A DNA stretch of 38,250 bases, from positions 1 to 38,250 of the forward strand of contig JARLHM010000109.1 in NCBI GenBank assembly GCA_031292235.1, written 5' to 3'. Origin of the DNA: Syntrophaceae bacterium (GTDB lineage Bacteria > Desulfobacterota > Desulfomonilia > Desulfomonilales > Desulfomonilaceae). Shown here one piece after another: positions 17,780 through 24,399 of the stretch (positions within the stretch are counted from its first letter, which is position 1; each line of letters opens with the position of its first letter). The notes beneath the pieces are model-generated. The model did no database searches. It saw only the letters and a list, made by a program, of their open reading frames with translations, and was not told where the DNA came from. Position numbers and translations under genes: made by a program.

Positions 17780-17808
17780 TTGATACTTTTAACATAACAC
17801 AATTATTC
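17780..17808 (+). promoter_or_regulatory. Possible promoter for CDP-alcohol phosphatidyltransferase
   Basis: TTGATA (17780-17785), 17 nt and TTATTC (17803-17808) fit a weak sigma70 promoter. Transcription would begin near 17815, so an in-frame TTG at 17809 could not be used; this agrees with the chosen start at 17863. The region is shared with the divergent inositol-phosphate synthase gene. Confidence 0.35.
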
Positions 17809-17862
17809 TTGAATTCAATTGTTCCAATGTCGGAATCACGTCCGTTAGTGAGGAGACAAAAA

Positions 17863-18501
17863 TTGGCGACAGAATGGAAAACCAAACCGACCGATCGCTT
17901 TATCCTAAAGTGGATCAAGGTTAATCTCTCGTCCAGGATCACACAGAGGCTCCTCAAATGTAGCGCCTTAAAACCTTGGATGATTACCTCATTTTCCATG
18001 ATTACAGGAGTCTTCGCTGGAGTTCTCTTTTCTTTTAACTTTGGATTTCTGGCTGGATTAATGGCGGCTACGTCTCAAGTGTTTGATGGAGTGGACGGGC
18101 AATTTGCGAGATTAACCAACCGAGTAACAAATTCCGGAGCATTTCTTGATTCCGTTCTGGACAGATACGCGGATGGATCAATGGTAATGGGTTTGGTCAT
18201 TTTCAATTTGCACAATAATTCCGAATGGGGTACAGGCTTTTTAATTACATTGGCAACCCTTGCCCTAATCGGAAGTGGCCTAATTAGTTATACTAGCGCT
18301 CGGGCTCAGAATTTGGGAATTAGCTTTGGAAAGCCTACTTTAGTCAGTAAAGGAACGCGGACCGCCATTATAGCAATATGCGGACTACTAAGCCCAATTA
18401 GTTCTTTGATTCCGCTGTCGACCCTGGTTTATCTCGTTGTCCACACGAATATGGTTGTTCTGTTTCGAGTTTATAAGGCGATGACTCACGACAAATATTG
18501 A
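17863..18501 (+). CDS. CDP-alcohol phosphatidyltransferase family membrane enzyme
   Basis: 212 residues. The chosen start is TTG 17863, which has AGGAG (17851-17855) 7 nt before it; TTG 17809 and ATG 17827 lack such a site. The defining catalytic motif is complete: D78-G-x2-A82-R83-x8-G92-x3-D96-x3-D100, within the segment starting DGVDGQFARLT. About five hydrophobic helices surround it. Enzymes of this family displace CMP from a CDP-alcohol, making phosphatidylglycerol phosphate, phosphatidylserine, phosphatidylinositol phosphate or di-myo-inositol phosphate phosphate. The divergent inositol-phosphate synthase makes an inositol-phosphate acceptor the leading idea. Family certain; substrate inferred. 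Confidence 0.85.
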   Translation: MATEWKTKPTDRFILKWIKVNLSSRITQRLLKCSALKPWMITSFSMITGVFAGVLFSFNFGFLAGLMAATSQVFDGVDGQFARLTNRVTNSGAFLDSVLDRYADGSMVMGLVIFNLHNNSEWGTGFLITLATLALIGSGLISYTSARAQNLGISFGKPTLVSKGTRTAIIAICGLLSPISSLIPLSTLVYLVVHTNMVVLFRVYKAMTHDKY

Positions 18502-18718
18502 TTTTACACAGCAAGAGCTTAAATTTTATAAGGTGACCGTCATGACATTAACGAAGGCGCCAGTTCTGGTTAAATTGGATCGAAATAGCTTGTAAGCTGC
18601 TCTATAAGACTTTTGTCAACGCACTAATTGAAATCTTTTTTCATCCAACTCATGGTTGGCGCGTCCTGGTTTATTAAATTTGTATGACCGGCCCAATCAA
18701 GCATGGAGAGACATCGTG

Positions 18719-19009
18719 ATGTATACTATTTCCCTTAGATCATTGTCATTTGTTGTCCTATTATGTGGTCTGTTGAGCTGTGCCGCTATCGAACCACAGA
18801 CCAAAGAGAACATAGATTCGACTCCCAAGGTTAGAGAGGAGGACATCACCGAGAACAGGTCTAACGGTCAGACAAATCAGTTTCCTCAGAACCTCAGTTC
18901 TCCCAGCCCTTACGGGCCCGGCCAACCCGGGAATACTATTTCTCCAACATCGCCAGAGTCTGGAGGAGTGAAAAACCCTCGAAGATTTCTTTGGAAGGAT
19001 AGAAATTGA
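18719..19009 (+). CDS. Small Ser/Pro-rich lipoprotein
   Basis: 96 residues from ATG 18719, with GGAGAG about 8 nt upstream; an in-frame TTG at 18656 would put 21 polar residues before the signal sequence and is rejected. The N-terminus is a lipoprotein signal (SLRSLSFVVLLCGLLSC), and the lipobox LLSC predicts lipidation of the cysteine by Lgt, which is encoded at 7817-8626. The mature part of about 75 residues is polar, rich in Ser, Pro, Asn and Gly, with no recognisable domain, and probably disordered. A terminator follows, so it may be a single-gene transcript. Function unknown. Confidence 0.65.
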   Translation: MYTISLRSLSFVVLLCGLLSCAAIEPQTKENIDSTPKVREEDITENRSNGQTNQFPQNLSSPSPYGPGQPGNTISPTSPESGGVKNPRRFLWKDRN

Positions 19010-19082
19010 GGGACCGCAGTTACGGGCTTGGGTTGCTTTTCATTTGCCTCTAAATTATAAATTTCTCAATGAAGCTGTTTAG

Positions 19083-19120
19083 GGCCGATTTCGTAATTCG
19101 TTATCGGCCTATTGTTATTT
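19083..19120 (+). terminator. Intrinsic terminator after the lipoprotein gene
   Basis: GGCCGAT (19083-19089) pairs perfectly with ATCGGCC (19103-19109) around a 13-nt loop, and a T-rich run (ATTGTTATTTTT) follows. It ends the lipoprotein transcript and separates it from the MFS gene. Confidence 0.65.
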
Positions 19121-19183
19121 TTGACACTGGAGAGCTTGCAGGAGTGCGTTTCAGGAAATGATTCAATTCCTATTTGGCCCCAA

Positions 19184-20368
19184 ATGACAGAATTCCTCAC
19201 CAATAGCCGTTTTATGGTCCTGGCTGGTTCTAATTTCTTTCTTTTCCTCGTAGTCTCAGCTTGGAGTTTCCTATCCATTTTTGTCTCTGATTTAGGCGCA
19301 AACACCGGGGATATCGGCGTCTTGATGGCATCGGCCGGGATAACTTCGCTTGGTTCCCTTCCGTTCATTGCCCCCTTAATTGATCGGTATGGCCGCAAGA
19401 ATTTTATAGTCCTTGGAATCCTAATGGTTGGGGTTTCAAATCTCGGTTTTATGTTCTTTGAAAGTTATTCTCACTGGATGTTGCTTATTAGACTGTTACA
19501 GGGATTGGCCTTTGCGGCGTGTTTCAACGCGTGCTCTACCGCTATGGTAGATCTGTTGCCTTTCCACAAGAGAGTTCAAGGAATTGGGCTATACGGAATT
19601 TCTGGTTCGCTTGCCGTCGCGATTGGCCCATATTTGGGGGAAACTATCCTGATTCATTATGGATTTAGCGCATATTTTGTTCTATTGGCTATTTTTGGTG
19701 TTTTCGGCGCGTGCCTTGCCTTGACATTCACGGAACTTCCACGGACTGATCGGTCTAGAGAGTCCCGCGTGAAGTTTTTTCCAACCGTCTTTGAGGGAAA
19801 ACATATTGCCATGATGGCCCTCGTTGCGGTATTCGGCTCAGGATTCGCAGCGATGAATACGTTCTTTCCTCTTTTCGCCAAGAGCCTTGGCATAAGGGCG
19901 GGGATTTTCTTTTCGTCTTACGGGGTGTTTTTAATCTTTGTAAGAGTAGTCCTAGGGTCTTTAGTAGATCGAATGGATCGCGACAAACTAATACTTTTTT
20001 GTCTAATTGGTTTTGGGACCCTTTTAGTCGCGACATCCCAAATACAGGCCCTTTGGCAGACGGTGTTTCTGGGCGGACTTTTTGGCGTAACACAGGGTAT
20101 TTCCTATCCAGCTATGATGGCCCGAATGGTGGATCGTTCCACTGACATCAATCGCGCAATCGTGGTGTCACTTTTCACAGGGTCATTCGGGGTAGGAATA
20201 AACTTATCCGTTTTGCTCTGGGGTTTTATTGCAAACCTTCAAAGTTTATCATTCATGTTCGTTTTTGGAGGTTGCTTGATGCTGCTTGCGGCTTTTTTCT
20301 GCGTTTTAATGTTTGCTCTAAATAGAAGCCCGTCAGCGCCGACACAAGGGATCGTTCCTCATAAGTGA
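19184..20368 (+). CDS. Major facilitator superfamily transporter
   Basis: 394 residues from ATG 19184, chosen because helix 1 begins only about ten residues later (SRFMVLAGSNFFLFLVV); a TTG at 19112 would start within the terminator T-run. No clear ribosome site is visible, so the start is uncertain. Twelve hydrophobic helices can be traced, and the MFS loop 2-3 motif appears as PLIDRYGRKNFIVLG, with a second copy after helix 8 as GSLVDRMDRDKLILF. This is a single-subunit secondary transporter of the drug/metabolite-efflux or sugar-exporter type. No partner gene shows the substrate. Confidence 0.85.
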   Translation: MTEFLTNSRFMVLAGSNFFLFLVVSAWSFLSIFVSDLGANTGDIGVLMASAGITSLGSLPFIAPLIDRYGRKNFIVLGILMVGVSNLGFMFFESYSHWMLLIRLLQGLAFAACFNACSTAMVDLLPFHKRVQGIGLYGISGSLAVAIGPYLGETILIHYGFSAYFVLLAIFGVFGACLALTFTELPRTDRSRESRVKFFPTVFEGKHIAMMALVAVFGSGFAAMNTFFPLFAKSLGIRAGIFFSSYGVFLIFVRVVLGSLVDRMDRDKLILFCLIGFGTLLVATSQIQALWQTVFLGGLFGVTQGISYPAMMARMVDRSTDINRAIVVSLFTGSFGVGINLSVLLWGFIANLQSLSFMFVFGGCLMLLAAFFCVLMFALNRSPSAPTQGIVPHK

Positions 20369-20569
20369 AGTTGAGCCACGATTTTGTTTCCCCAGGGTAA
20401 ATCTTACTTAGCCCGGACCCAATATCGATCGGGACCCCGATTTACGTTCATTACTTGGTGAGAGGGGGGAATCATTACAGAGCCTATCTACGGCTGGTTA
20501 CGGCTACGTGTTGAGAAGATTGGGGAGCCCGCGCCTGAGCTGTGGCAAAGACATTCGACTGTACAAAGC

Positions 20570-20597
20570 AAAAGGGCCGGGAAGACCCGACCCTTTT
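20570..20597 (-). terminator. Intrinsic terminator of the exported-protein gene
   Basis: A 12-bp stem with one G-U pair, AAAAGGGCCGGG (20570-20581) and CCCGACCCTTTT (20586-20597), has a 4-nt loop; read on the minus strand it ends in CCCTTTTG. It lies 26 nt beyond the stop at 20624. The preceding 20369-20569 stretch holds no gene that I can support. Confidence 0.7.
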
Positions 20598-20623
20598 AAG
20601 AGCATCAATGCCCTTTTGTTAGC

Positions 20624-21022
20624 TTACCAGCCTTTAGGACCGGTATAAACGTGAACCGGTGTGCAAGGAACAGCGGCTGTAACATAAGCGGGACCATCTA
20701 ATTCCAGCGGGCAGCAGTTGTTGCCAGGAGCAAGCTGACCGGTGAATATAGGAGTAGCGACTAGCCCCAAGGCTCTAAAAGGAATACTCAAGGCCGCATG
20801 CAACACTCCGGGAATCAAAGGCGGCTCGCACGCAGGAGCCACAGGCCCCCTAAGAGTAACGTCCTCAGGGTTAACGCCAGCCAGACAAGAACCCCCGGGC
20901 AAAAATGTTGTGTTCGGAATACCTGGAGCCGGCCACGAACTTACTGTGTAACTCCAGGACATCCCCACGCCTAATGTTAGCATAGCCAGGATTCCAAGAG
21001 CTACAACGAATTTTCTAACCAT
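20624..21022 (-). CDS. Small exported Cys-containing protein (paralog A)
   Basis: 132 residues. ATG 21022 has an AAAGGAGG ribosome site in the leader. Residues 1-25 form a signal peptide (MVRKFVVALGILAMLTLGVG, then a Ser-rich end). The mature part is rich in Pro, Gly and Ala with five cysteines (GGSCLAG, APACEPPL, NNCCPLE, VPCTPV), likely to form disulfides in the periplasm or outside. A central helix-like segment PGVLHAALSIPFRALGLVA resembles PGLLCCLAGVVGAPFDAIF of the neighbouring gene at 21280-21756. Together with the identical leader and similar signal peptide, this suggests they are duplicates. It has its own promoter and terminator. No known family recognised; could be a surface or matrix protein. 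Confidence 0.68.
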   Translation of the reverse strand: MVRKFVVALGILAMLTLGVGMSWSYTVSSWPAPGIPNTTFLPGGSCLAGVNPEDVTLRGPVAPACEPPLIPGVLHAALSIPFRALGLVATPIFTGQLAPGNNCCPLELDGPAYVTAAVPCTPVHVYTGPKGW

Positions 21023-21041
21023 ACCCTCATCCTCCTTTCAT
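21016..21041 (-). repeat. 26-nt leader repeat, copy 1
   Basis: These 26 bases are identical to 21750-21775. They cover the start codon and the AAAGGAGG ribosome site of paralog A, followed by a GATGAGGGT spacer. Outside the repeat the two leaders diverge at once. Confidence 0.9.
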
Positions 21042-21112
21042 TCAAGACGTTCCGGTTAACAATCCGGGCGTCAAGTTATATTTCGTCAAGTTTTAGCGCA
21101 CAATTTACGCTA

Positions 21113-21141
21113 TTTTTACCTTATGTTTAAAGGGTTGTCAA
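21113..21141 (-). promoter_or_regulatory. Promoter of exported paralog A
   Basis: On the minus strand TTGACA (21141-21136), a 17-nt spacer and TAAAAA (21118-21113). A run of A residues lies upstream, as in an UP element. The predicted leader is about 85 nt. The -35 region TTGACAACC is shared with the promoter of paralog B. Confidence 0.5.
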
Positions 21142-21215
21142 GGTTTTTTTGCTTCCCGAGCGGCACCCGCCTATCGGAAACTCACATTGAGAAGCAAACG
21201 CTAAGTTCAGGGAAC

Positions 21216-21246
21216 GGGACCGGATTCAGTTAAAGGATCCGGTCTC
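21216..21246 (-). terminator. Hairpin downstream of exported paralog B, possible terminator
   Basis: GGGACCGGAT (21216-21225) and ATCCGGTCTC (21237-21246) form a 10-bp stem with one G-U type mismatch and an 11-nt loop, about 34 nt after the stop at 21280. No T-run follows, so a protein-dependent stop or mRNA 3'-end stabiliser is as likely as an intrinsic terminator. Confidence 0.4.
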
Positions 21247-21279
21247 GTGTATAAACGCGTTCACAAGCGTTGTCTAAGC

Positions 21280-21756
21280 TTACCAAAGAGCGCCAAAAAC
21301 AGTCGTCTCTCCGGACAACATGGTTGCGCCCGAGCCAAAAACCCCAGAAAGACCGCCTAGAAACGGAGAGCCACAGCCACGACCGCCGCCGCTGCCACAA
21401 CCGCCGCCGCCACCGAAACATGTGTTACAACCATATACGCCACCGAACCCACCAAAAATTGCATCAAACGGGGCGCCAACAACACCAGCTAGGCAACACA
21501 GTAATCCGGGTTTTGGTCCTTTAAGATTGTTGCATGAAGAACCACAACCAGGCATAGGCGCAGGGCAAGGACCCTCTATCTTGCATTCCCATGTCTTAAC
21601 TATGGTCTTCGATACACCTGTATCGGGACAATCAACTGGAACATAGAGCGGTGCGCATGAAGAGCCGCAGCCTCCACCCATAAAGCCGAAAGACGTCCCC
21701 GCCACCATCAGCGTCAGAGACAAAATACTGAGAACGACTAATGTTCTCTTAACCAT
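21280..21756 (-). CDS. Small exported Cys/Gly-rich protein (paralog B)
   Basis: 158 residues from ATG 21756, with AAAGGAGG in its leader. Residues 1-25 are a signal peptide (MVKRTLVVLSILSLTLMVAG). The mature chain has about sixteen cysteines in short motifs (GGGCGSSCAP, PGCGSSCNN, LLCCLAG, CNTCFGG, GGCGSGGGRGCGS) and a Gly-rich end, suggesting a disulfide-rich or metal-binding exported structure. The GCGSSC motif occurs twice. It shares its leader, signal peptide style and the PGLLCCLAGVVGAPF segment with paralog A at 20624-21022. No database family comes to mind. The Gly-rich stretch gives long open frames on the other strand, which are shadows. Confidence 0.7.
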   Translation of the reverse strand: MVKRTLVVLSILSLTLMVAGTSFGFMGGGCGSSCAPLYVPVDCPDTGVSKTIVKTWECKIEGPCPAPMPGCGSSCNNLKGPKPGLLCCLAGVVGAPFDAIFGGFGGVYGCNTCFGGGGGCGSGGGRGCGSPFLGGLSGVFGSGATMLSGETTVFGALW

Positions 21757-21775
21757 ACCCTCATCCTCCTTTCAT
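21750..21775 (-). repeat. 26-nt leader repeat, copy 2
   Basis: Identical to 21016-21041, covering the start codon and ribosome site of paralog B. The exact conservation of this non-coding spacer contrasts with the strongly diverged coding regions. Confidence 0.9.
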
Positions 21776-21851
21776 CAATCCTTTCCAAAGGAAGCCTTAA
21801 TACCAGATTTGGATAGCCTCCAAAAAAATATAGCTCTGGATGTGTTTTAAC

Positions 21852-21880
21852 TTTATTACAGAAATCCGCAAGGTTGTCAA
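21852..21880 (-). promoter_or_regulatory. Promoter of exported paralog B
   Basis: On the minus strand TTGACA (21880-21875) is followed after 17 nt by AATAAA (21857-21852), or after 16 nt by TAATAA. A run of A residues precedes it and TTGACAACC is common to both paralog promoters. The predicted leader is about 90 nt. Confidence 0.5.
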
Positions 21881-21931
21881 CCCTTTTTTTCGCTACGCCA
21901 AACCTCGCATTTACAAAAACCTTAATCTACG

Positions 21932-21947
21932 GGTGACTCGCGTCACC
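21932..21947. promoter_or_regulatory. Perfect inverted repeat, CRP/FNR-family-like site
   Basis: GGTGAC-TCGC-GTCACC is a perfect palindrome and contains GTGA-N6-TCAC, the core spacing of CRP/FNR-family operators. Its centre is about 95 bp upstream of the predicted paralog B transcription start, a distance used by upstream activators. The remainder of the 21757-22218 gap shows no other gene; it also serves as the upstream region of the MoxR operon, for which I see no clear promoter. Confidence 0.35.
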
Positions 21948-22218
21948 TTATCCAGCCTTTCTGTTTATTGTCAAGTCAAAAATTGGCCATCAACGACGTT
22001 GAACGTGCCGCTAGGAATTATTGAACGCCACTTCACTCTTTTAACGACGCCACATCCTTTGGAATATGCTTGTTGACTCTTTAGCAAGAACGGTAATAAA
22101 GGTTTTTATGAGTTTTTTTACTTGGGAACAATTTACAACGAACCCATTGCCTATTATTTGGAAAATGGTGGATTATGTTTTCTTAAATATATTTAACAGA
22201 ACGAAGGAGCCCAAATTA

Positions 22219-23070
22219 ATGCCTCACGAATCATCGCCGCCCGTCTTTGAAGGCGCATCCAAGTATGTGCTCGACGAAGAACTGGCGAAAATAGTCAACA
22301 TTTCAATCGCGTTGGAAATGCCGCTGCTTCTAAAAGGCGAGCCAGGCACAGGAAAAACGATGCTCGCTCACGCAATAGCCACGTCTCAAAACATGCGACT
22401 TATCGTGCTGAACGTAAAATCAAGCCTCAAACTGGTGGACGCCCTATACCAATACGATACCCTCACGCGTCTTAATGACAGTAGATTCGGAGATTCAAAG
22501 CGGGACGTGAGTAACATCGAGGAATACATTCAGATGGGTAAAATAGGCCGGGCTTTTGTAGCGGATAGCCGAGTCGTGCTCTTAATTGACGAAATAGACA
22601 AGGCCGACACCGATTTCCAAGACGACATGCTCGATGTCCTGGATCAGATGGAATTCGACATTATCGAGATCGACAAAACTATTAAGGCCAAAAATAGACC
22701 CGTTATCATCATAACATCCAATTCAAAAAAGGACCTTTCAGACCCGTTCCTTGGAAGGTGCAATTTTCATCATATCGCCTTTCCCGACCCTGACATGATG
22801 CGTATGATCATAAAGGTTCACTTTCCAGAACTGGACAATGAATTACTGGATATAGCCGTGAAGACTTTTTACAAGCTGCGCGATTTTCAGGGAATAGAAA
22901 AGAAACCAGCCACCAGAGAACTGATAAACTGGGTTAGGGCGTTGAAAAAGGACCCTGATTTCAGGCCAAAGGATTTGATCCAAGGCAAAATACCTTATCT
23001 CGGAATTTTGTTTAAGAAAAGTTCCGATTATCAGTTGTCTGTTCAACAGTCCAGAAGACTTCGCTCATAA
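22219..23070 (+). CDS. MoxR-family AAA+ ATPase
   Basis: 283 residues from ATG 22219, which has AAGGAG (22204-22209) with a 9-nt gap; the frame is open further upstream to 22066, but that part has no ribosome site or family similarity. Walker A is GEPGTGKT (40-47), Walker B VVLLIDEID (119-127) with D124 and E125, sensor 1 IIITSNSKKDLSD, and the arginine-finger region FLGRCNFHH. MoxR ATPases act as chaperones that remodel or load cofactors into enzyme complexes, usually with a VWA-domain partner. Such a partner gene starts 29 nt downstream. The client is unknown; the penicillin-binding-type protein gene downstream is one candidate by position. Confidence 0.87.
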   Translation: MPHESSPPVFEGASKYVLDEELAKIVNISIALEMPLLLKGEPGTGKTMLAHAIATSQNMRLIVLNVKSSLKLVDALYQYDTLTRLNDSRFGDSKRDVSNIEEYIQMGKIGRAFVADSRVVLLIDEIDKADTDFQDDMLDVLDQMEFDIIEIDKTIKAKNRPVIIITSNSKKDLSDPFLGRCNFHHIAFPDPDMMRMIIKVHFPELDNELLDIAVKTFYKLRDFQGIEKKPATRELINWVRALKKDPDFRPKDLIQGKIPYLGILFKKSSDYQLSVQQSRRLRS

Positions 23071-23099
23071 CAAAAAAACAGGTGGCCTAGGTAAAATAA

Positions 23100-24293
23100 A
23101 TGTTTGTAGATTTTTTTTATATTCTAAGGGAATCCGGAGTGCCGGTGGCGCCAACATCGTTTCTTCGTCTCCACAAAGCGTTGGCGTTGGGACTTGTCAA
23201 CGGTCTGAGCGATTTCTATACGGCGGCCAGGACCATTCTTGTCAAAAGTGAACGATATTTTGACATTTATGACAGGGTGTTCGCCCATTTTTTTCAGGGA
23301 GCGGAATTACCGGACTTCAAAGGTGTCGATCTGGAAATTGCGGCAAAGGAACTGCTTGAGGAATGGCTGAAGCACCCGGAGGAGATGGCTAATGCGCTTG
23401 GAATTTCCAAGGAAAAAATGCAGGCGATGACACCTGAGGAGTTGCTCAAATACTTCCTCGACCGATTGAAGGAACAGACGGAAGCTCATCATGGAGGAAG
23501 TCGCTGGATTGGAACGGGCGGTACATCCCCTGTAGGACATTCTGGCTATCATCCCGGAGGCATGAGGGTCGGAGGGCAATCCCTTCATAAGAGCGCTATA
23601 AAGGTGGCTATGGACAGAAGATACAGGGATTATTCGCTCGAAGCCCCCCTGACCCAAGCTCAAATGGGAGAAGCGTTGAAAAGACTCCGACGAATGGTCC
23701 CCGTCGGGCCTAAAGATCAGATCAACATAGACGACACGATACGGGCTACCACCAGGAACGCCGGCGAGATCGAGATAGTTTTTGACAGAAGCCTGCGGGA
23801 CAGGTTGAAAGTAATACTCCTTGTTGACAATGGTGGTTGGTCGATGGATCCATACATAGACCTTGTCCAGACACTGTTCAACTATACTCGCTCTCAGTTT
23901 AAGGACGTCAAGATCTTTTATTTTCACAACACAATCTATGATTTCGTATGGGAGGATCCTCCTAGACGCTATAAGCCGCAGAGAGTTCAAGACCTTGCGA
24001 CTTGGGATCGACAATCAAGATTGGTCGTAGTAGGTGACGCGAGTATGGCGCCTTATGAACTCATGGCCACTGATGGATCAATACATATTGAGGAAAGAAG
24101 TGGGTTGCCCAGCATTGACAGGTTAAACCTCTTGGCCCAAACCTTTCAGCGTTGCGTCTGGCTAAATCCCACGGCTTACAGATTGTGGTCCTTGACTCGA
24201 ACCATAGGGGTCATCTCGTCAATTTTTCCGATGTTTGAACTCACTCTAGATGGTTTAGACCGCGCGGTAACTCACCTCATGTCCAAGAATTGA
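23100..24293 (+). CDS. VWA-domain protein, CoxE-like, partner of the MoxR ATPase
   Basis: 397 residues from ATG 23100. The N-terminal helical half (VDFFYILRESGVPVAPTSFL onward) is the typical CoxE-type start. The middle has a Gly/His-rich stretch (AHHGGSRWIGTGGTSPVGH) and the C-terminal half is a von Willebrand A domain beginning near residue 236. The metal-site motif, normally DxSxS, reads D243-N-G-G-W-S248 here. The first Ser is replaced by Gly, so metal binding may be weak or arranged differently. A later strand, RLVVVGDASMAPYEL, holds the usual second acidic position. With MoxR it would form a chaperone pair. It is 107 nt upstream of the penicillin-binding-like gene on the same strand. 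Confidence 0.82.
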   Translation: MFVDFFYILRESGVPVAPTSFLRLHKALALGLVNGLSDFYTAARTILVKSERYFDIYDRVFAHFFQGAELPDFKGVDLEIAAKELLEEWLKHPEEMANALGISKEKMQAMTPEELLKYFLDRLKEQTEAHHGGSRWIGTGGTSPVGHSGYHPGGMRVGGQSLHKSAIKVAMDRRYRDYSLEAPLTQAQMGEALKRLRRMVPVGPKDQINIDDTIRATTRNAGEIEIVFDRSLRDRLKVILLVDNGGWSMDPYIDLVQTLFNYTRSQFKDVKIFYFHNTIYDFVWEDPPRRYKPQRVQDLATWDRQSRLVVVGDASMAPYELMATDGSIHIEERSGLPSIDRLNLLAQTFQRCVWLNPTAYRLWSLTRTIGVISSIFPMFELTLDGLDRAVTHLMSKN

Positions 24294-24399
24294 TTTTTGA
24301 AATATCAACCGATCTATCGTCAATTCTGAACCCAATTTCCTGAGTGGCGCTGCGATTCTTTCACGATCTCAAACGTTTTTAGATGTTAACGGCACGGAA

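Noticed and set aside
21320-21646. Pro-rich protein encoded on the plus strand
   Set aside because: It is the antisense shadow of the Cys/Gly-rich exported protein gene, with no ribosome site or independent support.
22066-22218. Longer MoxR protein with a hydrophobic N-terminal extension
   Set aside because: No ribosome site at 22066, no family similarity in the extra 51 residues, and a strong AAGGAG site serves ATG 22219.
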